From Desulfocapsa sp. (GTDB lineage Bacteria > Desulfobacterota > Desulfobulbia > Desulfobulbales > Desulfocapsaceae): a stretch of 64,000 nt of DNA. Both the position numbers and the translations under genes were made by a program. Shown piece after piece: positions 48,010 to 57,779 of the stretch. The notes below the pieces were generated by a model. That model was not told where the DNA came from, searched no databases, and was given only the letters and a program-made list of their open reading frames with translations. The stretch's first letter is position 1. Each line of letters starts with the position of its first letter. The DNA is taken from contig JAESPV010000095.1 in NCBI GenBank assembly GCA_016765495.1, forward strand, positions 1 to 64,000, given 5' to 3'.

Positions 48010-49659
48010 ATGAGCACTCAAAAGGCACCCTCTTTAGGAAAACTACTCAAAGAAAAAGGCTTGGTTACTGAAGAACAGATAGTCTTTTCTCTTCAGGAAC
48101 AGAAAGCCACCGGTGAACGACTCGGCGGCTGCCTCCTGCGCCTTGGTATTCTCACCGATACCGACCTTGCCAGGGTGCTTGCTGAACAGAGTGGTAACCC
48201 CTTTATTGACCTGCGCAATTTTACACCGGATTCTGACCTTCTTTCCAAAATTCCGTTCCGCATCGCAAAACAGTTCCAATTTCTGGTTCTTGCTGAAAAA
48301 GAAGGTACTCTCCACATTGCCATTGCCGACCCTTTTTCCAATAAAGCCGCTGATCAAGCCTTTAGAATTACCGGAGTACAGATCAAATTGCACATAGGCG
48401 GGGAGATGGAGCTCCTGAAACTCATTGAACGGTTTTATTATCTTCTCGAAAATCCTATTGAAAAAGAAGTAGACAATGTTGTCGGCAGACTTCGCCGCAA
48501 CCCTGACGGGGACGTAAATGTTGAGAAACTCGTGGAGAATCTCCTCGGTGTAGCTGTTACGTACCGGGTAACTGATATGCATATCAGTCCCAGTAATATC
48601 TCATCCAGAATCATGTTTAGGGTTGATGGCGTTATGCGCCCTGCCCATGTCTTTCCTCATGCTCTGCATAATCGGCTGATCACCAATATCAAAGTTCGTG
48701 CCGGAATGGATATTTCAGAACAGCGAAAGCCCCAGGACGGTCGGATGTCATTCGAATTTTTGGGGGAATTCTTTGATATCAGGCTTTCAACGGTGCGAAC
48801 CAATTTCGGCGAAAATATGGTCATGCGCCTGCTGGCCTCCAGAGGAAGCTCTGTTTTAAATATCAACGATCTCGGCTTTGAACCTGACACAATTCACTCC
48901 CTTGAACGCCTTTTCAACGCTCCACACGGCATGGTTCTGGTCACAGGGCCCACCGGTAGCGGTAAATCAACCACCCTTTACGCAGCACTGAGGGGGCAGG
49001 ATTCCATCAGCAAGAACATCCTTACCATTGAAGACCCTATTGAATACCAGCTACTTATGATCCGGCAAACCCAAGTGAATGAAAAAGCGGATTACACCTT
49101 TTCTTCTGCAATCAAATCTTTCCTCCGCCAGGATCCTGATGTGATGTTGATTGGTGAGATCAGGGATGAGGAAACAGCGCTGCTTGGTGTCCGCGCTGCA
49201 TTAACCGGTCATCTGGTTCTCTCCACCCTTCACACCAATACCGCGCTTGGTGCCTTGGCCCGTTTAAAAGATCTTGGAATATCCTCATACCTACTCTCAA
49301 CAGCTCTGGCTGGCGTATTGGCTCAACGACTGATTCGAAAACTTTGCTCCCATTGCAAAACGGTAACTGAACATTCTCCTGAAGAGTTACAACCATACAA
49401 CCTGCCTGATACCGGAAAATACTATAAGGCTGTTGGCTGTAGCCGCTGCCAGAATACCGGTTATCACGGCCGGGAATGCATCTCTGAGCTGCTGACCTGC
49501 TCTGAAGCTATCCTTCGCCTGGTATCTGAAGATGCGCCTCTTGGTGATATCCTCGATCAGGCAAAAAAAGAAGGCTTTACAGACTTGAAAAGCTCAGGAA
49601 GAGGAAAAGTCCTGGCAGGCAACACAAGCCTTGAAGAATTACGAAGGGTTCTTGGATAA
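48010..49659 (+). CDS. type II secretion/MSHA pilus assembly ATPase (GspE/MshE)
   Basis: Cytoplasmic ATPase that powers pilus or pseudopilus assembly. 549 aa from the ATG at 48010 (a TTG at 48004 is less likely). N-terminal MshEN-type domain (about 8-135) that in MshE binds cyclic di-GMP. Walker A GPTGSGKS at 313-320, Asp box IEDPIEY, Walker B VMLIGEIRDEETA, and a His box in LSTLHTNTALGAL. Two CxxC pairs form the zinc site (LCSHC, GCSRC). First gene of the assembly locus; its stop overlaps the next start. Confidence 0.93.
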   Translation: MSTQKAPSLGKLLKEKGLVTEEQIVFSLQEQKATGERLGGCLLRLGILTDTDLARVLAEQSGNPFIDLRNFTPDSDLLSKIPFRIAKQFQFLVLAEKEGTLHIAIADPFSNKAADQAFRITGVQIKLHIGGEMELLKLIERFYYLLENPIEKEVDNVVGRLRRNPDGDVNVEKLVENLLGVAVTYRVTDMHISPSNISSRIMFRVDGVMRPAHVFPHALHNRLITNIKVRAGMDISEQRKPQDGRMSFEFLGEFFDIRLSTVRTNFGENMVMRLLASRGSSVLNINDLGFEPDTIHSLERLFNAPHGMVLVTGPTGSGKSTTLYAALRGQDSISKNILTIEDPIEYQLLMIRQTQVNEKADYTFSSAIKSFLRQDPDVMLIGEIRDEETALLGVRAALTGHLVLSTLHTNTALGALARLKDLGISSYLLSTALAGVLAQRLIRKLCSHCKTVTEHSPEELQPYNLPDTGKYYKAVGCSRCQNTGYHGRECISELLTCSEAILRLVSEDAPLGDILDQAKKEGFTDLKSSGRGKVLAGNTSLEELRRVLG

Positions 49660-50864
49660 TGGCACGTTACTCGTACACAGCCCAAGATGCCAGTGGACAG
49701 ACGCATGAAGCAGAAGGGGACTTTTCATCGCTTCCTGAAATGTTTACTGCGCTGGAAAACAAAGGCCTGAAACTGATTACGTACCGCCGAAAATTCTTTT
49801 CCGGGCAAACCACTCTCACGGCTGGTTCCATCTCACGAATAGAGCTTGCAGAGTTTTTTCGTAATCTTGCTCTCCTGCTGCGGGGAGGTGTCCCCCTTCG
49901 TGATGGACTAGACGACCTTATAGAAGGCGGTGGACATTCCACACTGTCTCAAGAGTTTAAACGGGTACAAAACAGACTGGAAGAGGGAATGCTCTTCTCA
50001 GAGGGACTGGAAAAAGAGTCCAAATACATACCACGCATCATCCTGCCCTTGGTGGCAATTGGAGAAGAAACCGGACAGCTGGATCAAACGTTGAAAGATG
50101 CAGCAACCCATCTTGAAAAAATACAGGAGATCATTTCCTCCACCCGCCGTGCGCTTATCTATCCCTCTTTTGTTCTTACAGCCATGTTTGGGGCTTTTAT
50201 TTTCTGGATGGTCTTTGTGCTGCCTCAAATGCTCGAACTTTTTTCCTCCATGGGCATGACGGAACTGCCTCTTGCAACACGGGTACTGATAGCCTCTGTA
50301 CATTATTTTGATATTTTCTGGCCGGTCATCCCAATCTTTCTTGGATTATTTTTCTTTTTATATTTTCTTTCACGCAAAAATGAACGTCTTCGCTACCTCT
50401 GGGATAGTGGTCTGAATTACGTTCCTGTACTTGGCAATATTATGAGCTCCTCCCAGCTCGCCTTTTTTTTCGAATATTCATCCCTTCTTACCAGCGGTGG
50501 AATCCATATTGTACGCAGCCTCGAGCTAATGCAGGAATCCGTGGACAATCGTGTTCTGAAAAAAAGCATCGGCCTTATTATTGAAGACATCGTCTCCGGA
50601 GAATCCATGTCCACTGCCATTAAGCAGCTGAAATTTTTTGAGCCTTTTGTTTTACGTATGGTGTCCGTTGGTGAACAAACCGGAAACATGCCTGAGCAAT
50701 TTAAAATTCTGGCAGATTATTACACTGGCAGGGTAAATAAGATGGTGGAAATCATGTCCAAAACCCTTGAACCCTTCATTATTGGAGTTGCAGGACTTGT
50801 ATTTATGGTCATCGCCATGGGACTTCTGGGCCCGGTATACAATCTCGTTTCTACCATACAATAA
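49659..50864 (+). CDS. inner-membrane platform protein (GspF/MshG)
   Basis: Polytopic core of the assembly machine that passes ATPase motion to the pilins. 401 aa, two GspF/T2SSF repeats (about 65-190 and 268-390) with three membrane helices near 170-190, 217-237 and 372-397. LLRGGVPLRDGLDDL and TSGGIHIVRSLELMQ are typical. The start codon overlaps the preceding TAA by one base, so translation is coupled. Confidence 0.93.
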   Translation: MARYSYTAQDASGQTHEAEGDFSSLPEMFTALENKGLKLITYRRKFFSGQTTLTAGSISRIELAEFFRNLALLLRGGVPLRDGLDDLIEGGGHSTLSQEFKRVQNRLEEGMLFSEGLEKESKYIPRIILPLVAIGEETGQLDQTLKDAATHLEKIQEIISSTRRALIYPSFVLTAMFGAFIFWMVFVLPQMLELFSSMGMTELPLATRVLIASVHYFDIFWPVIPIFLGLFFFLYFLSRKNERLRYLWDSGLNYVPVLGNIMSSSQLAFFFEYSSLLTSGGIHIVRSLELMQESVDNRVLKKSIGLIIEDIVSGESMSTAIKQLKFFEPFVLRMVSVGEQTGNMPEQFKILADYYTGRVNKMVEIMSKTLEPFIIGVAGLVFMVIAMGLLGPVYNLVSTIQ

Positions 50865-50875
50865 AAAAAGATATC

Positions 50876-51778
50876 ATGATACAATCAAACTATCTGCAAT
50901 GCTACGGACTCAGCAGTGCACCATTCAGACTTTCTCCTGATCCTGAATTCTTTTTTCCATCAAACACGCATATTGCAGCTAAAGAAGTCCTGAAATACGC
51001 CATTAAAAATAATGAAGGATTTATGGTTCTTTCAGGCCGGGCCGGTTCCGGTAAAACTCTGCTTCTCAGACTTTTACTGAACGAAATGGATGAGGATAAG
51101 CACTCTGTTTTAATTATTAACCCGGTACTGACTCCTGCCGCTCTTCTTCACCAGATTCTTCTTGAGCTTGACTTTACCCTTGATACTGCCACGGATGAGA
51201 CCGCTCTTATGGCAGCATTTCAGAAAATTCTTCTCAGCCTGGCTGCCAAAAACAAGGATCTTCTCATCATCATTGATGAGGCTCAGAATATGCCCCTGGC
51301 AACCCTGGAATATCTGCGCATGCTCTCAAATATTGAGACTAACCGTAAAAAACTCTTGCAAATCCTCTTAACTGGCCAACCTGAACTTGATATACTCCTT
51401 GAAGATGAAAAACTGGCCCAACTCAGTCAACGGATTGTGGTTCATGAGAAACTTCGACCACTTTCAGCAAATGAAACCGTTGAATACGTAAACTACAGAC
51501 TGGCAAAAGCTGGCCGGGGGGATATCGGACTTACCTGGTTTGCCAAAAGAGCTCTCTATAACTTAACAGACGGAATTCCTCGTCTTGTCAATCGGCTCAT
51601 GGACAGAACCCTCCTAATGGCCTGTTCCGATTATGACAAAAAACTTTCTCGAAAACACATTCTCTGCGCAGAGGCTACCCTTCCAAAAGGATACAAAAAA
51701 AAGAAACTTTTTAGACTTTTTTCTTCTTTTAGTTATGCCGTCCTCTTCTGTTCTATAATAACAGTACTGATCATTTGA
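50876..51778 (+). CDS. ExeA/MshM-type AAA ATPase
   Basis: 300 aa AAA+ protein. SSAPFRLSPDPEFFFPS is the family signature at the N-terminus. Walker A SGRAGSGKT, Walker B LLIIIDEAQNM, then LRMLSNIETNRKKLLQILLT. A single C-terminal membrane helix at about 280-299. ExeA-type proteins help assemble the secretin with peptidoglycan, and MshM is the equivalent in MSHA loci. No peptidoglycan-binding domain follows the helix, unlike ExeA. Confidence 0.9.
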   Translation: MIQSNYLQCYGLSSAPFRLSPDPEFFFPSNTHIAAKEVLKYAIKNNEGFMVLSGRAGSGKTLLLRLLLNEMDEDKHSVLIINPVLTPAALLHQILLELDFTLDTATDETALMAAFQKILLSLAAKNKDLLIIIDEAQNMPLATLEYLRMLSNIETNRKKLLQILLTGQPELDILLEDEKLAQLSQRIVVHEKLRPLSANETVEYVNYRLAKAGRGDIGLTWFAKRALYNLTDGIPRLVNRLMDRTLLMACSDYDKKLSRKHILCAEATLPKGYKKKKLFRLFSSFSYAVLFCSIITVLII

Positions 51779-51840
51779 AATAAAATCCTACAGACGACTA
51801 AACTCCCATTTCTCTTAAAAGAAAGCATTGCTGATATACT

Positions 51841-53292
51841 ATGATTAATCCACACTGGACATTTCAAAGAACCCCCAATAAGCGCCTCCTGGGTGCTTCG
51901 GTCAAACGCAGGGGAAAAGTGTATCATTGTTCAGCAGTTCAAGAGATTGCAGATTCTGTGACCCCAAAAGGTAAAGCCTGCTTCTGTATTGATTCCAACA
52001 AAACAATAGTGGAAGTCACAGACTTACCACTACTGAAAAAGAATCTCCTTCAACTTCAAGTTAAAAGTAAAATAGAGCAACTTGCCATTTTTGATGTAAA
52101 TGAAGCCATTGGTGCTTCCTACCGGACGATTCAACAACAGGCCCAACAGCAGTCATTAAGTATCGTGGCAATACCTGAAGAACTGATCATTGAAGGCATC
52201 CATGATTTAACGGAAGCATACGATATTGAGCTCTTAAACTGCGTTTCCATGCCCGCCTCCGTTGCCTGTCTCCTGAAACAGCTTGGAAGTGAAGCTTTTA
52301 TTGTGCTTTTACTGACCCAGGACAAAGCGTATGTTCTTGGCATGCATAATGGCATTGCCTTGTTTATCCAAGGAATTCCACTGGGCCTCGGTGGAGAGAT
52401 TGACCCTGAAGCGACAACGCATGCCATAAGTTTTGGACGACAAAATTTTGCCCGCAACTTTGATATTGAAACGAGTCGTTTCCTCTGTATGGGAGAAGAC
52501 AGAGGAAAAGTTGACTATGAAGAGTTAGATGAAGAAAACTGGACGCCCGACTGGAAACATTGCCTTCATGCTGAGAATGAAGACATTCTGAGGTATCCTG
52601 CTCTTTTTGGAGCGCTTTTTACAGGCTCCAGCTACTCATATCTTCCTGAAGAATATAGGCTTGCATCCAGCCTGAGGCGGCTCAGTGCTCTTCTGGTATT
52701 TGGTGCAGGAATCGGCGCTGTGATTCTATCAGGTTTAAGTTATCAAAATATCCAAAAACTTAACCCGCTACGATCCCAACTGCAGAACGAGAGACAGCAA
52801 CTGTCAGGCGATATCGCTGCCTTGAGGCAACAATTACCTGAGCCAAATAATGTGACCCAGATAAACACCTTTCTCAACATTCAACAGAAGGTTGCAAAAC
52901 AACCATCTGTTGCTCTGTTTTTAGATCAAATAGCCACGGTTCTACCACAAAATGTGACTCTTGTGACCATGAATATAACGAGAAAAGCTGGAGATACTGA
53001 ACAGGACGGTGCCCATTCAATTCCAGCTCCTGGGCAATCGCCGGATATGGCAATGGAACACCATGAGTCTGGTAGCCAGGCAAAGGCGGAAATACTTCTG
53101 GATCAGGATCTAGTCGTTCAGTTTAACTGTTCCAGTAAGGGAGATTATGGCCGGGTGAAGGCCAGATTTGCTGAGGCAATTAAAGGTTTTTCCTCTTTAT
53201 TTTCACTCAGCATTGTGGGCTGGGGGTATGACGAAAAAAGTCAAACTGGATACCTCAATTGTGAATTGCTGCTTAGCGGAGAAGCAAGATGA
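51841..53292 (+). CDS. PilM-PilN like (GspL-type) assembly protein
   Basis: 483 aa. The N-terminal 270 residues resemble an actin-like PilM/GspL cytoplasmic domain, with poor sequence conservation. One membrane helix (about 280-300: LLVFGAGIGAVILSGLSY) is followed by a coiled coil and a ferredoxin-like periplasmic domain as in PilN/GspL. The call rests on architecture and on its place between the MshM and PilO-like genes. It would link the ATPase to the periplasmic ring. It overlaps the next gene by four bases. Confidence 0.7.
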   Translation: MINPHWTFQRTPNKRLLGASVKRRGKVYHCSAVQEIADSVTPKGKACFCIDSNKTIVEVTDLPLLKKNLLQLQVKSKIEQLAIFDVNEAIGASYRTIQQQAQQQSLSIVAIPEELIIEGIHDLTEAYDIELLNCVSMPASVACLLKQLGSEAFIVLLLTQDKAYVLGMHNGIALFIQGIPLGLGGEIDPEATTHAISFGRQNFARNFDIETSRFLCMGEDRGKVDYEELDEENWTPDWKHCLHAENEDILRYPALFGALFTGSSYSYLPEEYRLASSLRRLSALLVFGAGIGAVILSGLSYQNIQKLNPLRSQLQNERQQLSGDIAALRQQLPEPNNVTQINTFLNIQQKVAKQPSVALFLDQIATVLPQNVTLVTMNITRKAGDTEQDGAHSIPAPGQSPDMAMEHHESGSQAKAEILLDQDLVVQFNCSSKGDYGRVKARFAEAIKGFSSLFSLSIVGWGYDEKSQTGYLNCELLLSGEAR

Positions 53293-53771
53293 TATTTCTC
53301 ACTCGTGATGTGAATAAAAAAACTCTGATCTTCCAACTGACAGTGATTGCCTGTTTTGCCTTCAGCCTCTACTATTATTTCCACTCCAGACAGGAAGAAG
53401 TCTTTATTTTACAAGATCTTGATCGTTTATCTTCACAACGCACTAAGCTTAAACGAACTCTTGGAGATGTCGCGGCCTACAACAAACTGCTGTCTACGGA
53501 TTCTACACTGGCTAATTTAGCCCCTAACCTGAGATGGGAACAGGTGGATTTTAGCTGGACAGCCGTGTCGTTTACAGAACTTTTACGAAGAGTGGATGCT
53601 CTTTCCCGTCAGCAGAATTTTTTTGTGGTGGAATCTTTTAAAGCAGGAATCAAGAATAAGGGAAGCGTATCCAAATCGGTACTAGCAGCAAATAAAAACA
53701 GTGATTCCTTTCCGGAATCTGGCGAAAGAATTTTTCGCATGCAAGGATACTTTTTATGTCCCTCTCTGTAA
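53289..53771 (+). CDS. PilO/GspM-like assembly protein
   Basis: 160 aa with one N-terminal helix (about 12-31: LIFQLTVIACFAFSLYYYF), a short coiled coil and a small periplasmic domain. Sequence conservation is too low to name it outright. Size, topology and position fit PilO/GspM/MshJ. It overlaps both neighbours (53289-53292 and 53756-53771). Confidence 0.6.
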   Translation: MIFLTRDVNKKTLIFQLTVIACFAFSLYYYFHSRQEEVFILQDLDRLSSQRTKLKRTLGDVAAYNKLLSTDSTLANLAPNLRWEQVDFSWTAVSFTELLRRVDALSRQQNFFVVESFKAGIKNKGSVSKSVLAANKNSDSFPESGERIFRMQGYFLCPSL

Positions 53772-54310
53772 AAGATCTTCGTACAAGACTCTGTTTCGTG
53801 GCAGTTCCAGTGTCTCTGGTTCTGGCAAGCGCTGTTGCCATCTGGTTTGGTGCAATCCGTGATTCACAGTTTCAGGAATCATCCCTACGTGTTCCCGGTT
53901 TTGATTACCGGAAAGACACGCAGGAATACAAAGAGCCATCAACCACCTTCAAGTCAGAAGAGCCTCGCAGAAATATTTTCGGATTTAACAAGGTGGGAAA
54001 AAAAGAAGAAAAAAATCTTGAAATGATGGAGCTCGGCCTTGGACTCATTGTTATTAAAGGACAACGACGATTTTGCCTCACCAATGGCGTAATGATGGCA
54101 GAAAGCCAATCAGGCAACGGATACCTGGTTTATCGTATCGAAGAGAACAGGGTGTGGTACAAAATTGGCAAATCCCTGCTGCCTCTTCAACCGGGTGATA
54201 AAATAAGTGTTGATGCTGAAGGAAACATCAGGGGAATACCTGATAATGAGAGACAGATGAACAATGATGACGGTGATTTGAAATTGAATGACATACAGGG
54301 CAAAGAATGA
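53756..54310 (+). CDS. PilP/GspC-like periplasmic linker protein
   Basis: 184 aa. One N-terminal helix (about 12-32), a linker, then RRNIFGF and a C-terminal beta domain with LGLIVIKGQRRFCLTNGVMM and LLPLQPGDKISVDAEGNIRG, similar to the homology region of GspC/PilP that contacts the secretin N-domains. Not a lipoprotein, unlike PilP, so closer to GspC or MshK. It overlaps the secretin gene by four bases. Confidence 0.6.
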   Translation: MSLSVKDLRTRLCFVAVPVSLVLASAVAIWFGAIRDSQFQESSLRVPGFDYRKDTQEYKEPSTTFKSEEPRRNIFGFNKVGKKEEKNLEMMELGLGLIVIKGQRRFCLTNGVMMAESQSGNGYLVYRIEENRVWYKIGKSLLPLQPGDKISVDAEGNIRGIPDNERQMNNDDGDLKLNDIQGKE

Positions 54311-55890
54311 AGATAATAGTGGGAAGAGTATCAAGCTGCCTTTTTCAAAGTGTATTATGTATTCTACTTTTTGCTTTGTGGGGATGCAGTGAAAAAACGC
54401 CTAAACTCTATCAACCAGAGCCGCCACAACCAGTAGCTCTTCAACAGATAGACAAGGGATGGAGTACTTCGGTGGATGATGTTTTTCAAAAAGAACCGGA
54501 TCCTGAACCAGACCTACCAGCTCCGCGCTTTAAAACGTTAAATCCCCTTGATAATGAGATGGTCAGTATCAGTGTGGTTGATGAAAGTTATGGTCAGGTT
54601 TTACAGGCACTTGCGCATGCGGCTGCCCTGAATCTTACAATTTCCTCATCAACAACTTCTGTTCTTGGCAACAATACCAGGCTCACTGCAGAATATCAGG
54701 ATATGTCAGTACGTTCTGTACTCGATGCGGTCTGCAGAATGCTGAATGTTGCCTGGCACGAAGACAGTGGTGTTCTGTTTATTGAACCATATGCCAAAAA
54801 ATTCATTGATCTTGATTTTCTCAGTTCTGTCCAGCAATCTTCATTTGAGGTTGGCGGGGATGTCCTTGGCGGTGGTGGAGGCTCTTCAGGAGGCGACGAA
54901 GCAACGGCTTCTCCCCTTAGTGGACGTTTTACCGTTGAAGGAGCAACCACACCGACAGCCACCGATATTTATGCCAATATTGAAAGCTCAATGGAGCAGA
55001 TGCTGGGCGGGGAAGGTTCATTTGTCATAAACCGTCAAACAGGAACTCTTCTGGTTCATTCACGCCCGGCCACTGTGCAGAACATAGATCAATACATGGC
55101 ATTTTTACGAGAGAAGTATCAACGCCAAGTACTGATAGAAGCCAAAATCATCGAAGTCGGGCTTTCTAAAAAACATGAACTGGGTATCGACTGGAAAACC
55201 GTTGGAGGGCTCATCAGCAACCAACCTTTACGAGCTGCCGGTGAAGCAGTGATGAATATTGTACCTGCAGTTGGACAGAGTAATTCGTTTTATGCCATGA
55301 CCATTAATTCCAAATATTCTGATCTCAACGGTATTTTTCATGCATTGGAGGAATTTGGTACTTTAAAAATTCTATCAAATCCCCGACTGAAAGCAATGAA
55401 CGGCCAATCCGCCCTGATCAGCGTCGGCCAGTCTGTTTCATACTTAAGCAGCTTCCAGAAAACAACTGCGGGGACTGGCGATAATCGTACTGAGGAATTC
55501 ACAACAGAGATAGGGTCTGTATTTGATGGTGTACTTTTGGGCGTAACACCGGTGATCGAAAATGACGGCTGGGTGTCACTCCATATTGTTCCCATCAAGA
55601 GTGATCTTGTGGAGCTTGATACTGTAGAATTTGGAAGCATCTTATCCCCATACCAAATCACCCTGCCAAGGGTAAACTTACGTGAAATTTCAACTGTTAC
55701 CCGAGTCCAGTCGGGTGACGTGGTTCTCTTGGGCGGCCTGATTATGGATTTTGATGATGCAGATGAAAACGGCCTGCCGTATCTCTCTGATATTCCAATT
55801 TTAGGAGGGTTGTTTCGCTATAAAGCCACCGAGAAACGACATGTGGAGCTGGTTATTGCATTACAAATCAAAGTACTCGATAAAAGATGA
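54307..55890 (+). CDS. mshL: secretin lipoprotein (MshL/PilQ/GspD family)
   Basis: Forms the outer-membrane gate for the pilus. 527 aa. Signal sequence with lipobox LWGC (C27). An STN/N0 domain (about 80-170), a Gly-rich loop (about 192-206), N1-type domain and a C-terminal secretin domain with ILSNPRLKAMNGQSALISVG, LLGVTPVIENDGWVSLHI and VVLLGGLIMD. The ending (RHVELVIALQIKVL) is as in MshL. It probably needs the MshM-type ATPase and the TPR protein for assembly. Confidence 0.92.
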   Translation: MKIIVGRVSSCLFQSVLCILLFALWGCSEKTPKLYQPEPPQPVALQQIDKGWSTSVDDVFQKEPDPEPDLPAPRFKTLNPLDNEMVSISVVDESYGQVLQALAHAAALNLTISSSTTSVLGNNTRLTAEYQDMSVRSVLDAVCRMLNVAWHEDSGVLFIEPYAKKFIDLDFLSSVQQSSFEVGGDVLGGGGGSSGGDEATASPLSGRFTVEGATTPTATDIYANIESSMEQMLGGEGSFVINRQTGTLLVHSRPATVQNIDQYMAFLREKYQRQVLIEAKIIEVGLSKKHELGIDWKTVGGLISNQPLRAAGEAVMNIVPAVGQSNSFYAMTINSKYSDLNGIFHALEEFGTLKILSNPRLKAMNGQSALISVGQSVSYLSSFQKTTAGTGDNRTEEFTTEIGSVFDGVLLGVTPVIENDGWVSLHIVPIKSDLVELDTVEFGSILSPYQITLPRVNLREISTVTRVQSGDVVLLGGLIMDFDDADENGLPYLSDIPILGGLFRYKATEKRHVELVIALQIKVLDKR

Positions 55891-55914
55891 GTGTTTACCT
55901 GGACGGCCTGATTT

Positions 55915-56745
55915 ATGAGTGAGTTATTCAAAGCACTGCAAAAACTGGAAGAACAAAATGCACCTGAAGTTCCACATCCATTTTCTCCTTCCAGTGGTGA
56001 CAAAAAATCAAAAAAAGCTCCGCCTTTTTTGAAATCGGCACTGCTTTATGTTTTGCTCCTGCTATTGACCGCTGTTTGCCTGGGATTCATCTGGTTTGCC
56101 AAGAACACCTTCACAGATTCTCCCACTGTTCCCAATAGCCGTATCGATAGAGAAAAAGAACACAAGATTCCCGCTGTCGAGCCTATTTCCGTAACACCCC
56201 CAGCAACCATTTTACCGACAATAACTCGATTGCCTGAACCTGAGCAAGTTGTTGCTCAACATTCCTTTCCCTCTGCAGAAAAACCACCTGCACCCAAAAA
56301 AGAGATTACTGACCAATATGATGCAAAAGTGGAAAGTACTGCTGTGCCCCACAAGCAAATCACCCCTGAAAGTCCAATTCAGCAAGTAAGTCCCGAGCAG
56401 TTTATAGATGGTTCCAGCAGTGAAGCAGAAAAAGAACAGAGCAGAGAGAGACAAAGAAAACGAATAGTATACCAAGCAGAGAAAATGCGTGAACAGGGCG
56501 ACTTTTCTAAAGCTCTTACCCTCTATAAAAAGGTCTGGTCATTTGGCCCACATCCTGACATCGCAAATAATCTGGCTGCCATCCTTATCCAATCCAAACA
56601 ATATAAAAAAGCAGAAGGCTACCTGGAACAGGCAATATCACTGGCACCCGATGATGAGGACCTACAGTTTAACCTTAACATTGCGCGTGAAGGCAGGAAG
56701 CGAGAAAAAAAGAATCCCTTCAAAAGCAAAAAAGATTTGAATTAA
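55915..56745 (+). CDS. TPR membrane protein (MshN-like)
   Basis: 276 aa. The N-terminal motif MSELFKALQKLEEQN is shared by MshN/GspB-type proteins. One helix at about 41-62, a long Pro/Glu-rich periplasmic linker (about 65-175), then TPR repeats (about 180-260: AEKMREQGDFSKALTLYKKV, AEGYLEQAISLAPDDEDLQF). Probably binds peptidoglycan or the secretin in the periplasm. No clear ribosome site is visible. Confidence 0.75.
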   Translation: MSELFKALQKLEEQNAPEVPHPFSPSSGDKKSKKAPPFLKSALLYVLLLLLTAVCLGFIWFAKNTFTDSPTVPNSRIDREKEHKIPAVEPISVTPPATILPTITRLPEPEQVVAQHSFPSAEKPPAPKKEITDQYDAKVESTAVPHKQITPESPIQQVSPEQFIDGSSSEAEKEQSRERQRKRIVYQAEKMREQGDFSKALTLYKKVWSFGPHPDIANNLAAILIQSKQYKKAEGYLEQAISLAPDDEDLQFNLNIAREGRKREKKNPFKSKKDLN

Positions 56746-56812
56746 ATATTTCTAAGCCATATCGTTAATTATATATTATTAATTTTATTAATCAACACTT
56801 GGAGACAGGACA

Positions 56813-57484
56813 ATGAGAACGACCGGTATGAGCTCACAGAAACAAAAAAAAAGAAACCATTCCATCCTAAGAAATAACAAGGGGTTTACCCTTATCGAAT
56901 TGGCCATTGTTTTAGTAATCATCGGCCTGATACTTGGATCTGTACTAAAGGGAAAAGACCTCATCAACAGTGCAAAACAGAAGAACTTCTATTCCAGTTT
57001 CCTTAAAAACTGGCAATTAAGCGTCGCATCATACTATGACAGAACCGGATATGTGTTAGGTGACGGCCCCCCAAATGGTGGAACTGCAACAGTAAACGGA
57101 AGTTTTGACAATGTTTCTGGAGCAACTTTTGGTGCTACCGATGGAATCGATGATACATTAAAAAGAGTAGGTCTTGACGTACCTGAAAGCAATGCGGCAA
57201 ATAGTGGACAGGTTATTTTTAAAGGTGCCTATAGTGGCAGCCGTACAATAACAATGCAGTTGTACAATCTTTACAGCCACACAGATCTACGCCATGACAA
57301 TCGTTTATATTTAAACAATGTACCCACAGATTTGGCAATTGCCCTCGATACAATCATCGATGGCGAGATGAATTCCGCAACGGGTTCATTCAGATACTAT
57401 CCTGACAATACAGATCCCATGGGTGGATGGCCAGATGCCAGTACAACAGCAGTAGTAAATTGCTCTCTTTTAGTTGATATTTGA
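56813..57484 (+). CDS. type IV prepilin-like protein
   Basis: 223 aa. A 24-residue basic leader ends in NNKG, cut before F25 (FTLIELAIVLVIIGLILGSV); E29 is the mature Glu5 needed for assembly. The globular part is Gly/Asn/Asp-rich. Likely the pilin or a pseudopilin moved by the upstream machine. A TGGAGACAGG ribosome site supports the start. The REP-like hairpin 11 bases past its stop is followed by a T-run and may end the operon. Confidence 0.9.
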   Translation: MRTTGMSSQKQKKRNHSILRNNKGFTLIELAIVLVIIGLILGSVLKGKDLINSAKQKNFYSSFLKNWQLSVASYYDRTGYVLGDGPPNGGTATVNGSFDNVSGATFGATDGIDDTLKRVGLDVPESNAANSGQVIFKGAYSGSRTITMQLYNLYSHTDLRHDNRLYLNNVPTDLAIALDTIIDGEMNSATGSFRYYPDNTDPMGGWPDASTTAVVNCSLLVDI

Positions 57485-57490
57485 TAAAAA

Positions 57491-57541
57491 AAATAGGGGA
57501 CAGACCCCGATAAAAACAACCCCAGTCTGTCCCCTGTTTTT
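57491..57541 (+). repeat. REP-like hairpin AGGGGACAGAC, copy 1, doubling as terminator
   Basis: Perfect 11-bp arms AGGGGACAGAC (57495-57505) and GTCTGTCCCCT (57525-57535), then GTTTTTT on the plus strand. The GGGGACAGAC motif is widespread in REP elements mobilised by IS200-like (RAYT) transposases. Confidence 0.8.
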
Positions 57542-57555
57542 TCCCTTTAAGTCTA

Positions 57556-57779
57556 TCAACTTACACGATTCCGCCACTTGGTTGGATCCTGAGCTGTATG
57601 AAAAATGGAATAAATATAAATCTGAATTAATGCTCTTCGGTATTTTTCAAAGATTTTAGGATACAGTTTTGGAGAGCGACAAATTCTTCTCCTAAACCAA
57701 CCTTGTGATTTTCATACCAATTACATGCCTGCTCAACATCTTGTTGAGCTTCTGGAGCAATTATTAATTCAACATCCAT
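57556..57779 (-). pseudogene. RelE/ParE-type toxin, frameshifted and internally deleted
   Basis: Starts at 57779 inside the end of the antitoxin gene (11-bp overlap). The first frame reads MDVELIIAPEAQQDVEQACN then WYENHKVGLGEEFVALQNC, a clear ParE N-terminus, and stops at 57627. The neighbouring frame continues the family: PKIFEKYRRALI, then IYIYSIFHTAQDPTKWRNR to a stop at 57556. Between ALI and IYIY about 15 residues expected in the family are missing. So there is one frameshift and one deletion. The toxin is most likely inactive. Confidence 0.75.

Noticed and set aside
57627-57779. Programmed -1 frameshift as an explanation for the split toxin
   Set aside because: No clear slippery heptamer at the switch, and about 15 family residues are missing as well, so damage is the simpler reading.
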